Assembly (NCBI RefSeq): GCF_900446255.1
Contig: NZ_UIGI01000001.1
Location: forward strand, 4,428,763 to 4,492,762
DNA: 64,000 bases
Source of the DNA: Buttiauxella agrestis
Lineage (GTDB): Bacteria; Pseudomonadota; Gammaproteobacteria; Enterobacterales; Enterobacteriaceae
Direction: 5' to 3'
Shown: piece after piece, positions 21,680 through 33,932 of the stretch
How positions within the stretch are numbered: the first letter of the stretch is position 1
How the letters are laid out: every line of letters starts with the position of its first letter
Made by a program: the position numbers and the translations under genes
Notes under the pieces: model-generated
What the model was told of the DNA's origin: nothing
Databases searched by the model: none
What the model saw: the letters and a program-made list of their open reading frames with translations, nothing else

Positions 21680-21814
21680 TTACTTGTTTGCAGCGCGTTC
21701 GATGGCACCGCCGAGGTGTTGCAGGTCTTCGCCAAAGCCACGGGTAGCGTTACAGCCAGTGAGAACAGTGGTTAACAACGTGATGAAAAGTAAATGTTTA
21801 ATCAAACGGCTCAT
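21680..21814 (-). CDS. ecnA: Entericidin A (antidote lipoprotein)
   Basis: 44-aa lipoprotein beginning MSRLIKHLLFITLLTT, lipobox LTGC, then NATRGFGEDLQHLGGAIERAA, the shared entericidin motif. SD AGGGAAG lies just upstream. The frame extends 17 codons further upstream but without a signal-peptide-like start. Upstream of ecnB in the same direction, as in E. coli. Confidence 0.93.
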   Translation of the reverse strand: MSRLIKHLLFITLLTTVLTGCNATRGFGEDLQHLGGAIERAANK

Positions 21815-21875
21815 CTTCCCTGCCTTTTGCAAGCGGCGGTGATGCGCAAAGCGCGCCACCGCCAACCTTCACGTA

Positions 21876-22442
21876 TTACTTAACGCGAGAAACGTATTCG
21901 CCAGAGCGGGTATCAACTTTGATGATTTCGCCAGTCTGAACGAACAAAGGTACTTTAACCACAGCACCAGTAGACAGTGTTGCAGGCTTACCGCCAGTAC
22001 CAGCAGTATCACCTTTCAGACCTGGATCGGTTTCCACGATTTCCAGCTCTACGAAGTTTGGTGGCTGAACAGCGATTGGACGGCCGTTCCACAGGGTCAC
22101 GATACACTCGGCCTGATCCAGCATCCATTTAGCGTTGTCGCCAATGGCTTTCTCGTCAGCTGCCAGCTGCTCGAAGGTTTCGTTATTCATGAAGTGGTAG
22201 AACTCACCGTCGTTGTACAGGTAAGTCAGGTTCATATCGATAACGTCTGCGCCTTCAGCGGAGTCGGTAGATTTGAAGGTTTTCTCTACGCGGGTGCCTG
22301 TCAGCAGGCGGCGCATTTTAACGCGAGCAAAGGCCTGGCCTTTACCTGGTTTCACGAACTCACTGGATTCAACCGCGTAAGGTTCGCCTTCGAACATGAT
22401 TTTAAGACCGGCACGGAAATCGTTGCTAGAATAAGTCGCCAT
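21876..22442 (-). CDS. efp: Translation elongation factor P
   Basis: 188-aa three-domain beta-barrel factor that rescues ribosomes stalled at polyproline stretches. Lys34 in [13 protein letters not shown] is the residue modified by EpmA/EpmB. The C-terminal signature [14 protein letters not shown] is intact. The true start is [14 protein letters not shown]; a much longer open frame upstream would run through epmB on the other strand. It diverges from epmB with a 40-bp gap. Confidence 0.97.
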   Translation of the reverse strand: MATYSSNDFRAGLKIMFEGEPYAVESSEFVKPGKGQAFARVKMRRLLTGTRVEKTFKSTDSAEGADVIDMNLTYLYNDGEFYHFMNNETFEQLAADEKAIGDNAKWMLDQAECIVTLWNGRPIAVQPPNFVELEIVETDPGLKGDTAGTGGKPATLSTGAVVKVPLFVQTGEIIKVDTRSGEYVSRVK

Positions 22443-22482
22443 AAGGCCCTCTGAAATTGTTAATTGGTAGCTTAGCCAAAAA

Positions 22483-23511
22483 ATGGCACACATTGTAACC
22501 CTAAATCCCCCCCGCAGAGAAGATTGGTTGACGCAACTTGCCGATGTTATAACCGATCCTGATGAACTGCTGCATATTTTAGAGCTAAACGCTGACGAAG
22601 AGCTGTTGGCGGGACGTGATGCGCGTCGACTTTTTGCTTTGCGCGTACCGCGAGCTTTCGTTGCGCGCATGGAAAAAGGCAATCCGAACGACCCACTCTT
22701 ACGCCAGGTCCTAACCTCAAAAGAAGAGTTTATTGCCGCGCCCGGTTTTAGTACCGATCCTCTCGAAGAGCAGCACAGCGTGGTGCCGGGTCTGCTGCAC
22801 AAATACCGCAACCGCGCGTTATTGCTGGTCAAAGGCGGATGCGCGGTTAACTGCCGCTATTGCTTCCGTCGCCATTTCCCGTATTCCGATAACCAGGGAA
22901 ACAAGCGCAACTGGCAGGCCGCTATCTCGTACATCAGTGAACATCCGGAACTGGACGAAATTATTTTCTCCGGCGGTGATCCGCTGATGGCGAAAGATAA
23001 TGAACTGGACTGGTTGATTAGCGAACTGGAAGCCATCGGGCATATTAAGCGGCTACGTATTCACAGCCGTTTGCCTATAGTCATCCCGGCTCGTATCACC
23101 GAAACACTGGTGGCTCGCATTGCGCGTTCACGTTTGCAGGTGATTCTGGTTAATCATATTAATCACGCGCAAGAGATTGGTGACAAGTTCAGAGCAGCGA
23201 TGGCGAATTTGCGCCAGGCTGGCGTGACGTTACTCAACCAAAGCGTTTTGCTGCGCGATGTGAATGACAATGCACAAACTCTCGCGCGGCTGAGTAACGC
23301 GTTATTCGATGCAGGGGTAATGCCGTATTACCTGCATGTGTTGGATAAAGTGCAGGGCGCGGCGCATTTCATGGTGAGTGACGATGAAGCACGCAAGATT
23401 ATGCGTGAATTGCTGACGATGGTATCCGGCTATATGGTGCCTAAACTTGCCCGAGAGATTGGCGGCGAACCGAGTAAAACGCCGATAGATTTGCAGTTAC
23501 GGCAGAGTTGA
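22483..23511 (+). CDS. epmB: L-lysine 2,3-aminomutase EpmB
   Basis: Radical-SAM, PLP-dependent enzyme that converts L-lysine into (R)-beta-lysine for EF-P modification. 342 aa. The SAM cluster is Cys120-x3-Cys124-x2-Cys127 ([13 protein letters not shown]), and ISGGDPLM-like [11 protein letters not shown] and [14 protein letters not shown] near the C-terminus (PLP Lys region) match the family. Divergent from efp, its target. Confidence 0.96.
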   Translation: MAHIVTLNPPRREDWLTQLADVITDPDELLHILELNADEELLAGRDARRLFALRVPRAFVARMEKGNPNDPLLRQVLTSKEEFIAAPGFSTDPLEEQHSVVPGLLHKYRNRALLLVKGGCAVNCRYCFRRHFPYSDNQGNKRNWQAAISYISEHPELDEIIFSGGDPLMAKDNELDWLISELEAIGHIKRLRIHSRLPIVIPARITETLVARIARSRLQVILVNHINHAQEIGDKFRAAMANLRQAGVTLLNQSVLLRDVNDNAQTLARLSNALFDAGVMPYYLHVLDKVQGAAHFMVSDDEARKIMRELLTMVSGYMVPKLAREIGGEPSKTPIDLQLRQS

Positions 23512-23523
23512 TTCAGAAATGAG

Positions 23524-23565
23524 TTTTGTAGGTCGGGCAAGCGCAACGCCACACGACCTACAAAA
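23524..23565. repeat. Palindromic repeat after epmB, possible terminator
   Basis: Perfect 12-bp inverted repeat TTTTGTAGGTCG/CGACCTACAAAA around GGCAAGCGCAACGCCACA. The core is REP-like (GGTCGGGCAAGCGCAACGCC) and related palindromes occur at 51.5 and 58.7 kb. It lies between the convergent epmB and yjeI and can end transcription from both sides. Confidence 0.7.
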
Positions 23566-23576
23566 TTAAACTTAGA

Positions 23577-23930
23577 TCAGTTCGGGCACTTATATACCTG
23601 GCCAGTCATGGTGCTGGCAGTCGGAGCGAAGCTCGACAGCAAGTTTTGACTCGGGCTGCTCACGCCGTACAGCACGTTACCGCCCATTGCCGCTGCGTTA
23701 TTACGCAGAGCATTTGCCGCACCACGCATAGAACCGCCTTCACTGCCCTGCTGCCCGGAAAACCAGTTACTTTGCTCACCGGTTGCATTTCCTAATAGCT
23801 GGCATTCAGTGCCTGGCTTATCCTCAACAAAACGGACGCCCTGCCCACCAGCAGAAAGATCATTGCTGGTGCTACAGCCTGCCAGCAGCAGCGCTGCTAC
23901 AGCCATTCCTGCTGAAACTTTAATGCGCAT
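23577..23930 (-). CDS. yjeI: DUF4156 lipoprotein YjeI
   Basis: 117-aa lipoprotein of unknown function, same length as E. coli YjeI. Signal peptide MRIKVSAGMAVAALLL with lipobox LAGC and Ser at +2, then a compact domain with a second Cys pair (ECQLLG...YKCPN) that may form a disulfide. A longer frame upstream does not look like a signal peptide. It lies downstream of the groSL terminator on the same strand. Confidence 0.9.
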   Translation of the reverse strand: MRIKVSAGMAVAALLLAGCSTSNDLSAGGQGVRFVEDKPGTECQLLGNATGEQSNWFSGQQGSEGGSMRGAANALRNNAAAMGGNVLYGVSSPSQNLLSSFAPTASTMTGQVYKCPN

Positions 23931-24011
23931 GTTGTTCCCCGTTATCAATGCTGTCTTGAAAAGTAGCGGGCCGTCTTCGCCCGGTGAGATCTTATACCAG
24001 ACTGCGACCAA

Positions 24012-24050
24012 AAAGAAAAAACCCTCAGACATTTCTGCCTGAGGGTTTTC
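24012..24050 (-). terminator. groSL terminator
   Basis: 11-bp perfect stem AAAACCCTCAG/CTGAGGGTTTT with the A-rich tract AAAAGAAAAA on the low-coordinate side, that is a U-tract for the minus-strand groL transcript 38 nt after its stop. Confidence 0.88.
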
Positions 24051-24087
24051 TTAACACGATGTGACTAGCACATAAGTGTCAGGGCAA

Positions 24088-25743
<1,656 letters not shown>

Positions 25744-25779
25744 TTAAATTCGTTTATGTTCGTTCAGTTAGTGCGCGTA

Positions 25780-26696
<917 letters not shown>

Positions 26697-27036
26697 CGTA
26701 CACTCCTGTAGTTGGGCAAGCGCCTTCAGGCATTTGCGAAAATAGGTTAGCGATTATGCTTAGCCAAAGAGATGGCGACGCCTTAGCCAAAAATCAATCT
26801 TCGTGCCGCATTATTTTTTTGGAAATTTTCAACAATTGATCGGCATCACATATTAATAATTGTTATGTAAGATGACCTTTAATAAGTGATCCAGATTACT
26901 GCTTTTCGCTATCATCAGCATATCATCACGGCACGCAGACCGAATATGGACATAATCGTCGGTCTATTCATCGCACAGCCAGAGATCCTGTGTGTGCAAT
27001 GATCAATCAATGGCAGCTTTAATTAAGAAGGTTCAC
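26697..27036. promoter_or_regulatory. fxsA/aspA divergent regulatory region with FNR-like and CRP-like sites
   Basis: 340 bp without a gene. TTGATCGGCATCAC (26836-26849) matches the FNR consensus except for one base in the right half. ATAAGTGATCCAGATTACTGCT (26882-26903) shares the GTGATCnAGAT core of the CRP consensus. Both would serve aspA, which in E. coli responds to CRP and anaerobiosis. The aspA SD (AAGAAGG) lies just before its ATG. Confidence 0.55.
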
Positions 27037-28473
27037 ATGTTAAATAACATTCGTATCGAAGAAGATTTGTTGGGTACCAGGGAAGTGCCAGCGGATGCCT
27101 ATTATGGTGTTCATACTCTGAGAGCGATTGAAAACTTCTACATAAGCAACAGCAAAATCAGTGACATCCCTGAATTTGTACGCGGCATGGTTATGGTTAA
27201 GAAAGCAGCGGCAATGGCGAACAAGGAGTTGCAAACCATTCCGAAAAGCATTGCAAACACCATTATCCAGGCCTGCGATGAAGTGCTGAATAACGGCAAG
27301 TGCATGGACCAATTCCCGGTGGACGTTTACCAGGGCGGTGCCGGTACTTCCGTCAACATGAATACCAACGAAGTGCTCGCCAACATTGGGCTTGAGCTGA
27401 TGGGCCACCAGAAAGGTGAGTACCAGTACCTGAACCCGAACGACCACGTCAACAAATGCCAGTCCACCAACGATGCCTACCCAACCGGTTTCCGTATCGC
27501 GGTGTACGCTTCTATTGTGAAACTGATTGATGCCATTAATCAGTTAGGCGACGGCTTCCAACGCAAAGCAGTTGAGTTTGAAAACGTTCTGAAAATGGGC
27601 CGTACTCAGTTGCAAGACGCCGTGCCAATGACGCTGGGCCAGGAATTCCATGCTTTCAACGTCTTGTTGAATGAAGAAACCCGCAACCTGCTGCGTACCG
27701 CAGAACTGCTGCTGGAAGTGAACCTCGGTGCGACCGCAATCGGTACTCGCCTGAACACGCCAGAAGGTTATCAGCAACTGGCCGTGCAGAAGCTGGCTGA
27801 AGTCAGCAACCTGCCATGCGTACCCGCCGAAGACCTGATTGAAGCGACCTCCGACTGTGGCGCATACGTCATGGTTCACAGCTCGCTCAAACGCCTGGCA
27901 GTGAAAATGTCGAAGATTTGTAATGACCTTCGCCTGCTTTCTTCCGGCCCACGATCCGGCCTGAACGAAATCAACCTGCCAGAACTGCAAGCCGGTTCTT
28001 CTATTATGCCAGCCAAAGTAAACCCGGTAATTCCAGAAGTGGTTAACCAGGTTTGCTTCAAAGTGATTGGTAATGACATCACCGTTACCATGGCTTCCGA
28101 AGCGGGCCAGTTGCAGCTGAACGTAATGGAACCTGTAATTGGGCAGGCGATGTTTGAGTCCATCCACATCCTGACCAACGCGTGCTACAACCTGCTGGAA
28201 AAATGCATCAACGGCATCACCGCGAATAAAGAAGTGTGTGAAAGCTATGTCTACAACTCGATTGGTATCGTCACCTATCTGAACCCGTTCATTGGTCACC
28301 ACAACGGTGATATCGTCGGCAAGATTTGTGCTGAAACCGGTAAGAGCGTGCGTGAAGTTGTGCTGGAACGCGGCCTGCTCACCGAAGCCGAGCTGGACGA
28401 CATTTTCTCCATCAACAACCTGATGCACCCGGTCTATAAAGCAAAACGTTATACCGATGAAAATGAACAATAA
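27037..28473 (+). CDS. aspA: Aspartate ammonia-lyase
   Basis: Converts L-aspartate to fumarate and ammonia, feeding fumarate respiration. 478 aa, starting [18 protein letters not shown]; longer frames upstream are not conserved. The superfamily signature [11 protein letters not shown] (catalytic Ser loop) and [13 protein letters not shown] are intact. Followed by dcuA, the dicarboxylate antiporter, an association that with frdABCD in the same window makes a coherent anaerobic aspartate-to-succinate route. Confidence 0.97.
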   Translation: MLNNIRIEEDLLGTREVPADAYYGVHTLRAIENFYISNSKISDIPEFVRGMVMVKKAAAMANKELQTIPKSIANTIIQACDEVLNNGKCMDQFPVDVYQGGAGTSVNMNTNEVLANIGLELMGHQKGEYQYLNPNDHVNKCQSTNDAYPTGFRIAVYASIVKLIDAINQLGDGFQRKAVEFENVLKMGRTQLQDAVPMTLGQEFHAFNVLLNEETRNLLRTAELLLEVNLGATAIGTRLNTPEGYQQLAVQKLAEVSNLPCVPAEDLIEATSDCGAYVMVHSSLKRLAVKMSKICNDLRLLSSGPRSGLNEINLPELQAGSSIMPAKVNPVIPEVVNQVCFKVIGNDITVTMASEAGQLQLNVMEPVIGQAMFESIHILTNACYNLLEKCINGITANKEVCESYVYNSIGIVTYLNPFIGHHNGDIVGKICAETGKSVREVVLERGLLTEAELDDIFSINNLMHPVYKAKRYTDENEQ

Positions 28474-28491
28474 TCTTCTTCGGTAGTCGAC

Positions 28492-28523
28492 AAAAGGCAC
28501 GTCCATTGGACGTGCCTTTTTCA
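28492..28523 (+). terminator. aspA terminator
   Basis: Perfect 13-bp stem AAAAGGCACGTCC/GGACGTGCCTTTT with a 3-nt ATT loop and a T-rich 3' side. In E. coli partial read-through from aspA contributes to dcuA. Confidence 0.88.
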
Positions 28524-28586
28524 TTTGCACCAATCACAAAAACACAACAAATAATTATCAAATAATCAAACACAAGGAAGGAAATC

Positions 28587-29888
28587 ATGTTTGGAGCTGA
28601 ACTTGTTATCGTGCTGCTAGCGATATACCTGGGAGCCAGACTCGGCGGCATAGGCATTGGCTTTGCTGGCGGTTTTGGTGTGCTGGTTTTAACGCTATTT
28701 TTCCAGATTAAACCCGGGGCTATCCCCTTCGATGTCATCGAAATCATCATGGCCGTTATTGCCGCCATTGCTGCCATGCAGGTGGCGGGGGGAATGGACT
28801 ACCTCGTCAGCCTCGCCGAAAAACTACTGCGTCGTCATCCCAAATACATCACCTTCCTGGCACCGTTAGTGACCTGGTTTATGACGATTCTTGCCGGAAC
28901 AGGCCACACGGCGTTTTCCACGCTGCCGGTTATTACCGAAGTGGCAAAAGAGCAAGGCATTCGCCCATCTCGTCCACTGTCTATTGCCGTTGTCGCCTCG
29001 CAAATCGCGATTACTGCATCACCGATTTCTGCGGCAGTGGTGTTCTTCGCCGGGATTCTGGAGCCGTTAGGCGTCAGCTATTTGACCCTGCTGTCTATCT
29101 GCATTCCCGTCACACTGGTTGCCGTTATGCTGACGGCTATCGTCTGTAACTTCCTCGGCTGCGAGCTGAAAGACGATCCTGTTTATCAGGAACGCCTCGC
29201 TAAAGGTGAAGTGAAACTGCGTGGCAGCAGCGTCTTTGAGCTGAAACCACACGCCAAACGCTCCGTTTTACTGTTCCTGATCGGTATCGTCGCGGTGATG
29301 TTCTATGCCACCGCCATCAGCGACACCGTGGGCCTGATTCAAAACCCAATTCTGCCGCGTAACGAAGCGATTGTGGTGTTCATGCTGACCATCGCCACCC
29401 TGATTTGCATCACCTGCAAAATCGACACCGGTGAAATTCTCAATGCCAGCACCTTCAAATCAGGCATGAGCGCCTGTATTTGTGTGCTGGGTGTGGCGTG
29501 GCTGGGCGATACCTTCGTCAAAAACCATATTCAGGATATTCAGGCTGTTGCAGGCGACTTGCTGCAAGGCTATCCATGGCTGTTAGCGGTGGTACTGTTC
29601 TTCGCTGCCACTCTGCTTTACTCCCAGGCGGCGACCACCAAAGCGTTGATGCCAGCGGCTCTGATGCTCGGTGTTAGCCCATTGACGGCGATCGCCTCTT
29701 TCGCTGCCGTTTCTGCGCTGTTCGTACTGCCAACTTACCCAACTTTGTTGGCGGCAGTAGAAATGGACGACACCGGTTCCACCCGCATTGGTAAGTACGT
29801 GTTTAACCACGCATTCTTAATTCCTGGCGTGATTGCGATTTCGCTGTGCGTCATCCTCGGCTTCATCGTCGGTGGGCTGATTCTGTAA
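28587..29888 (+). CDS. dcuA: Anaerobic C4-dicarboxylate transporter DcuA
   Basis: 433-aa inner-membrane antiporter of the Dcu family exchanging aspartate, fumarate or malate for succinate. Ten or more TM helices; starts MFGAELVIVLLAIYLGARLGGIG. The loop containing GTGHTAFSTLPVI and the ITASPISAAVV segment are family-typical. SD AAGGAAGG precedes the ATG. Lies downstream of aspA. Confidence 0.96.
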   Translation: MFGAELVIVLLAIYLGARLGGIGIGFAGGFGVLVLTLFFQIKPGAIPFDVIEIIMAVIAAIAAMQVAGGMDYLVSLAEKLLRRHPKYITFLAPLVTWFMTILAGTGHTAFSTLPVITEVAKEQGIRPSRPLSIAVVASQIAITASPISAAVVFFAGILEPLGVSYLTLLSICIPVTLVAVMLTAIVCNFLGCELKDDPVYQERLAKGEVKLRGSSVFELKPHAKRSVLLFLIGIVAVMFYATAISDTVGLIQNPILPRNEAIVVFMLTIATLICITCKIDTGEILNASTFKSGMSACICVLGVAWLGDTFVKNHIQDIQAVAGDLLQGYPWLLAVVLFFAATLLYSQAATTKALMPAALMLGVSPLTAIASFAAVSALFVLPTYPTLLAAVEMDDTGSTRIGKYVFNHAFLIPGVIAISLCVILGFIVGGLIL

Positions 29889-29900
29889 ATCTTTTAAAAC

Positions 29901-29925
29901 ACGGGTCGCCCTGCGGCCCGTTTAA
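29901..29925 (+). terminator. Hairpin after dcuA, likely terminator
   Basis: 9-bp stem ACGGGTCGC/GCGGCCCGT (one G-U pair), loop CCT, followed only by TTTAAC; a weak intrinsic terminator. Confidence 0.5.
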
Positions 29926-29985
29926 CACCTCCCCTCGCTCCCCCATGCTATAGTCACCGCTGACCCACCAGATACGAGGTTAGCT

Positions 29986-30309
29986 ATGCCGACTACCCAG
30001 GCTGTTGTCATCCTTTGTACTGCCCCGGACGAAGCCACCGCGCAGGAACTTGCCGCGCTGGTGCTGGCTGAAAAACTGGCGGCTTGCGTCACCTTATTAC
30101 CCGGTGCCACCTCGTTGTATTACTGGGAAGGGAAAATGGAACAGGAGTATGAGGTGCAAATGCTGCTCAAAAGTGACATTGAGCATCAGGAAGCCCTGCT
30201 GGCTTGCCTGAAATCGCATCACCCATACCAAACCCCTGAATTACTGGTTTTGCCAGTCACCCACGGAGATAGTGACTACCTCTCATGGCTCTACGCATCT
30301 TTGCGCTAA
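29986..30309 (+). CDS. cutA: Divalent-cation tolerance protein CutA
   Basis: 107-aa trimeric ferredoxin-like protein linked to copper tolerance in E. coli; its exact function is unsettled. [42 protein letters not shown] and [13 protein letters not shown] are family blocks. The last 25 nt overlap dsbD, implying coupled expression of the pair. Confidence 0.95.
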   Translation: MPTTQAVVILCTAPDEATAQELAALVLAEKLAACVTLLPGATSLYYWEGKMEQEYEVQMLLKSDIEHQEALLACLKSHHPYQTPELLVLPVTHGDSDYLSWLYASLR

Positions 30310-32000
30310 TCTTTGCGCTCTTCAGTTCACACGCATTCGCTGGTCTGTTCGACAACCAGAGCAAATCTCAGTTTGTTCCCGTCGACCAGGCTTTTGCCTT
30401 TGATTTTCAGCAGTCTGAAAACCAGCTCAACCTGAACTGGCAGATAAAACCGGGCTACTACCTTTATCGCCAGCAAATCAAACTCAACCCCGCCCAGGCC
30501 GAACTCGCGCCGCTGGACCTGCCGAAAGGCACCTGGCATGAAGACGAGTTCTACGGCAAAACCGAGATTTACACCCAACGGCTGAATTTGCCAGTGACGG
30601 TAAAATCGGCGGCCAAAGGGGCGACGGTCAGCGTGACGTATCAGGGCTGCGCCGAAGCCGGATTCTGCTACCCGCCAGAGACGCGCATTGTGCCGCTCAG
30701 TGAAGTGGTGGCATCGGCTGACTCGCCTTCCTCCCTCTCCCCAGGGGAGAGGGACGGGGTGAGGGACTCAAGCAACACCGCCCCCACCCAACTGCCGTTC
30801 TCCGCACTCTGGGCCTTCTTAATCGGTATCGGCATCGCCTTCACGCCCTGCGTGCTGCCGATGTACCCGCTGATTTCCGGCATCGTGCTGGGGGGCAAAC
30901 AGCGTTTATCCACCGCTCGCGCTCTGCTGCTGACCTTCATCTATGTGCAAGGCATGGCGCTGACTTATACCGCGCTCGGCCTTGTCGTCGCTGCCGCTGG
31001 CCTGCAATTCCAGGCCGCGCTGCAACACCCTTACGTGCTGATCGGTTTATCAGCGCTGTTTGTGCTGCTCGCCGCGTCCATGTTTGGCCTGTTTACTCTC
31101 CAACTGCCGTCATCGCTGCAAACACGTCTTACGTTGATGAGTAACCGCCAGCAAGGGGGGTCAGCCGGTGGCGTGTTTGCCATGGGGGCGCTGGCCGGGT
31201 TGATTTGCTCGCCCTGCACCACCGCACCGCTGAGTGCAATCCTGCTGTATATCGCCCAGAGCGGAAACATGTGGCTCGGCGGTGGCACACTGTACCTGTA
31301 CGCTTTAGGCATGGGCTTACCGCTGATGCTGATCACCGTTTTCGGCAACCGTCTGCTGCCAAAAAGTGGCCCGTGGATGGAAACTGTCAAAATCGCGTTC
31401 GGTTTTGTGATCCTCGCCCTGCCGGTTTTCCTGCTGGAACGCATACTGGGAGAACCGTGGGGCATTCGGTTGTGGGGCTTGCTTGGCGTGGCGTTCTTCG
31501 GCTGGGCGTTTATCACCAGCTTGCAGGCGACCAAATCCTGGATGCGCGTGGTGCAGATAATCCTGCTGGGTGCCGCGTTAGTGTCGGCAAAACCGCTGCA
31601 AGACTGGGCGTTTGGTGCCCCCGTCGCCACCAGCCAGGCGCATCTTAATTTCACTAAAATTGCCAACGTTGAGCAGTTGGATAAAGCGCTTGCTGAGGCA
31701 AAAGGTAAGCCGGTGATGCTCGATTTGTACGCCGACTGGTGCGTGGCTTGTAAAGAGTTCGAGAAATACACCTTTAGCAATCCGCAAGTTCAGCAGCAAC
31801 TGGCCAATACCGTTTTACTTCAGGCAGATGTCACCGCTAACAATGCGCAAGACAATGCCCTGTTAAAGCATTTACAGGTTTTAGGGCTGCCAACCATCCT
31901 GTTCTTTGATACAACAGGGCAAGAACAGCCCGATGCACGCGTTACCGGTTTTATGGATGCCAACGATTTCCGTACGCATTTGCAGAAACACGCGCAGTAA
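30285..32000 (+). CDS. dsbD: Thiol:disulfide interchange protein DsbD (with a REP-like insert in its linker)
   Basis: Carries electrons from cytoplasmic thioredoxin across the inner membrane to periplasmic DsbC, DsbG and CcmG. 571 aa. After a signal peptide come the DsbD-alpha domain with Cys122/Cys128 ([11 protein letters not shown]), eight TM helices with Cys189 (TPCVLPMYP) and Cys311 (SPCTTAPL), and a thioredoxin-like C-terminal domain with Cys486-Val-Ala-Cys489. The linker between alpha and TM1 (about 145-167) contains [11 protein letters not shown], encoded by a palindromic repeat that E. coli lacks. All catalytic cysteines remain. Confidence 0.96.
   Translation: MALRIFALIFALFSSHAFAGLFDNQSKSQFVPVDQAFAFDFQQSENQLNLNWQIKPGYYLYRQQIKLNPAQAELAPLDLPKGTWHEDEFYGKTEIYTQRLNLPVTVKSAAKGATVSVTYQGCAEAGFCYPPETRIVPLSEVVASADSPSSLSPGERDGVRDSSNTAPTQLPFSALWAFLIGIGIAFTPCVLPMYPLISGIVLGGKQRLSTARALLLTFIYVQGMALTYTALGLVVAAAGLQFQAALQHPYVLIGLSALFVLLAASMFGLFTLQLPSSLQTRLTLMSNRQQGGSAGGVFAMGALAGLICSPCTTAPLSAILLYIAQSGNMWLGGGTLYLYALGMGLPLMLITVFGNRLLPKSGPWMETVKIAFGFVILALPVFLLERILGEPWGIRLWGLLGVAFFGWAFITSLQATKSWMRVVQIILLGAALVSAKPLQDWAFGAPVATSQAHLNFTKIANVEQLDKALAEAKGKPVMLDLYADWCVACKEFEKYTFSNPQVQQQLANTVLLQADVTANNAQDNALLKHLQVLGLPTILFFDTTGQEQPDARVTGFMDANDFRTHLQKHAQ
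30732..30766. repeat. REP-like palindrome within the dsbD coding region
   Basis: CCCTCTCCCCAGGGGAGAGGG (inner palindrome) followed by ACGGGGTGAGGG, the same family as the mscM-epmA intergenic element. Read in the dsbD frame it encodes [11 protein letters not shown] without a stop or frameshift. Confidence 0.8.
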
Positions 32001-32046
32001 ACAACACTAATGTGGGACAAACCGTTGAACGACGGAGGAGAAAACC

Positions 32047-32622
32047 GTGCAACGCGAAGACGTACTTGAGCACGCCCTACACGTCCTTGAACGTGAAGGC
32101 ATTGCCAGCACCACCCTTGAGATGGTCGCAACCGAGGCTGACTATCCAGTCAATGAGATTCGAAACTTCTGGCCTAATGGCGAAGCGCTGCTGTACGACG
32201 CCCTGCGTTATTTGAGCCAGCAGGTGGATATCTGGCGTCGCCAGCTCGTGCTTAACGAAGAGCTATCGCTTGAGCAGAAGCTATTGAAACGCTACGAAGC
32301 TCTGACCGAATGCGTCAACAACCATCGTTATCCGGGCTGCCTGTTTATCGCTGCCTGCACGTTTTACCCGGACGCGTCGCACCCGATTCACCAGTTGGCC
32401 GATCAGCAGAAAAAGGCCGCGTGGGAATTCACCCATGAGATGCTGACGCAACTGGAAGTGGACGACCCAACGATGGTGGCTCACCAAATGGAACTGGTGC
32501 TGGAAGGCTGCCTGAGCCGTTTGTTGGTCAAACGCAGTCAGGCGGACATCGATACTGCCCGTCATCTGGCCGAAGACATTCTGCGCTTTGCGCAATGCCG
32601 ACAAGGTGGCGCATTAACCTGA
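32047..32622 (+). CDS. yjdC: TetR-family transcriptional regulator YjdC
   Basis: 191-aa TetR-fold regulator, the same length as E. coli YjdC and ending with the same RQGGALT. The N-terminal HTH spans about 1-47 ([32 protein letters not shown]); the C-terminal domain carries [15 protein letters not shown] and [16 protein letters not shown]. Ligand and targets are not established. It is 46 nt downstream of dsbD, so possibly co-transcribed. Confidence 0.93.
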   Translation: MQREDVLEHALHVLEREGIASTTLEMVATEADYPVNEIRNFWPNGEALLYDALRYLSQQVDIWRRQLVLNEELSLEQKLLKRYEALTECVNNHRYPGCLFIAACTFYPDASHPIHQLADQQKKAAWEFTHEMLTQLEVDDPTMVAHQMELVLEGCLSRLLVKRSQADIDTARHLAEDILRFAQCRQGGALT

Positions 32623-32736
32623 TGAGTGATTTTCTCGCCAATATGAATGAAAAGCAGGCAGTTAAACGCATTTAACCCGTTTTTTATGACAAAGCCGTTG
32701 ACGCCCAACGGCCTTTACGGTTTAATGCGCCCCGTT

Positions 32737-32812
32737 GCCCGGATAGCTCAGTCGGTAGAGCAGGGGATTGAAAATCCCCGTGTCCTTGGTTCGATTCCGA
32801 GTCCGGGCACCA
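32737..32812 (+). tRNA. pheU: tRNA-Phe (anticodon GAA)
   Basis: 76-nt cloverleaf GCCCGGAUAGCUCAGU ... GUCCGGGCACCA. Anticodon loop UUGAAAA lies within the stem GGGGA/UCCCC, and CCA is encoded. The position after yjdC equals E. coli pheU, a frequent integration site, but no integrase or direct repeat of the tRNA 3' end is visible here. Confidence 0.97.
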
Positions 32813-32822
32813 CATTTAGAAG

Positions 32823-32847
32823 AACCCGCCTATGGCGGGTTTTTTGC
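32823..32847 (+). terminator. tRNA-Phe terminator
   Basis: 8-bp stem AACCCGCC/GGCGGGTT, loop TAT, then TTTTTG, 11 nt after the tRNA. Confidence 0.88.
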
Positions 32848-32875
32848 TTTCTGAGATTTGAGTTTCTAACTCCCC

Positions 32876-33334
32876 TCACAAAACCAGCGTCATAAAGCGG
32901 CTGTTCGGGTCGAGTTGATAATCCGCGAACGGTTCGCAATCCACAAAGCCATGCTTGAGATACAGATGATGGCAGGCCGCAAACCCTGGCTGAGTACCTG
33001 TTTCAAGGCTGATGTGCTGAAAACCCCGTTCACGCGCCACGCTCAGGATATGCAGCAAGAACTGATTCGCCACGCCACGGCGTAAAAACTCCGTCGCGGT
33101 GCGCATGGATTTCAGCTCGCAGTGCTCATCATCGAGCATTTTCAGCGCACCAATTCCGGCTAATTGCTCCCCTTCCCACGCCGACCAAAATGTTACGGTC
33201 GGGTCACGGAGTTTTTGCACATCTAAAGCATGGCTGCTTTCTGGCGGAGATTGCTCCAGCATGCCGGAAATATGATAGGCCACTAATGCCTGCACCGCCG
33301 GGTGCGAAAGATCGTCGGTTTTGATGGTGAACAT
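32876..33334 (-). CDS. GNAT-family N-acetyltransferase
   Basis: 152-aa single-domain acetyltransferase. Motif A reads MRTATEFLRRGVANQFLLHIL (R-x-x-G-x-A/G acetyl-CoA loop) and motif B YLKHGF near residue 128. It resembles the YsnE-like group whose acceptors are unknown. SD AGGAAG is present. First gene after pheU, where synteny with E. coli ends. Confidence 0.8.
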   Translation of the reverse strand: MFTIKTDDLSHPAVQALVAYHISGMLEQSPPESSHALDVQKLRDPTVTFWSAWEGEQLAGIGALKMLDDEHCELKSMRTATEFLRRGVANQFLLHILSVARERGFQHISLETGTQPGFAACHHLYLKHGFVDCEPFADYQLDPNSRFMTLVL

Positions 33335-33460
33335 GCTCGGCTTCCTGGTTGTTAGTTACATACTTGTAACATCAAATCGAACAACCGAATGCCAGTCCAA
33401 TAACGATTACTTATGACGCTGATTTTTAAATACGATCACAACTCATTTTTTGAAATGAGT

Positions 33461-33497
33461 ATAAGCAGGAAAATGACAACGCCCTTTTCCTGCTTAT
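33461..33497 (-). terminator. Terminator of the BON-domain lipoprotein gene
   Basis: Perfect 13-bp stem ATAAGCAGGAAAA/TTTTCCTGCTTAT, 20 nt past the stop codon, followed on the minus strand by a second hairpin (ACTCATTT/AAATGAGT, 33441-33460) whose loop is T-rich. Confidence 0.7.
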
Positions 33498-33516
33498 TTG
33501 AAGTTAAATTTTGTTA

Positions 33517-33831
33517 TTACTTCACGATCAGATCGTTCTCAACGGCCTTCACGCCTTTAACCGATTTGGTGACTGAAACGGTTTTATTGGCTTCTGCCGC
33601 AGAAGAGACGAAACCGCTGAGCTGTACGCGGCCTTTGAAGGTTTCAACGCCAATAGCTGTGGATTTAATAGATTTTTCAGCAAGTAACGCAGATTTCACT
33701 TTTGTAGTGATCACGCTGTCGTCAATGTAACCACCGGTGCTTTCTTGTTTTGATGAACCCGCGCAAGCTGTTAATAGAGTCGCCGCCACGGCTAACGCAC
33801 AAATATTAAAAAACGTGTTTTTATTTTTCAC
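33517..33831 (-). CDS. BON-domain lipoprotein
   Basis: 104 aa. Signal peptide with lipobox LTAC (Ala at +2), then a single BON domain (about 36-104): YIDDSVITTKVKSALLAEKSIKSTAIGVETFKGRVQLSGFV. BON domains in OsmY and DolP bind phospholipid or stabilise the envelope under stress. Single-BON proteins of this size are common, often osmotically induced; the role here is inferred. Confidence 0.8.
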   Translation of the reverse strand: MKNKNTFFNICALAVAATLLTACAGSSKQESTGGYIDDSVITTKVKSALLAEKSIKSTAIGVETFKGRVQLSGFVSSAAEANKTVSVTKSVKGVKAVENDLIVK

Positions 33832-33932
33832 AATTAATACCTCACATTGAGTCCAACGAATATATTACCCTACAGATGCCCGGTAGACAGTATCCCTACC
33901 CAGCAGTCATTTCTTATTTTGCACAAATAGAC

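Noticed and set aside
22443-22832. N-terminal extension of EF-P by 130 residues
   Set aside because: The extension lies antisense to epmB and EF-P has a conserved start at MATY; the inner ATG is correct.
27544-28533. Minus-strand open frame of 329 codons
   Set aside because: Antisense to aspA and its terminator; no recognisable domain or ribosome-binding site.
32737-32847. Integrated element at tRNA-Phe
   Set aside because: No integrase, no second copy of the tRNA 3' end and no phage or conjugation genes are present within the window.
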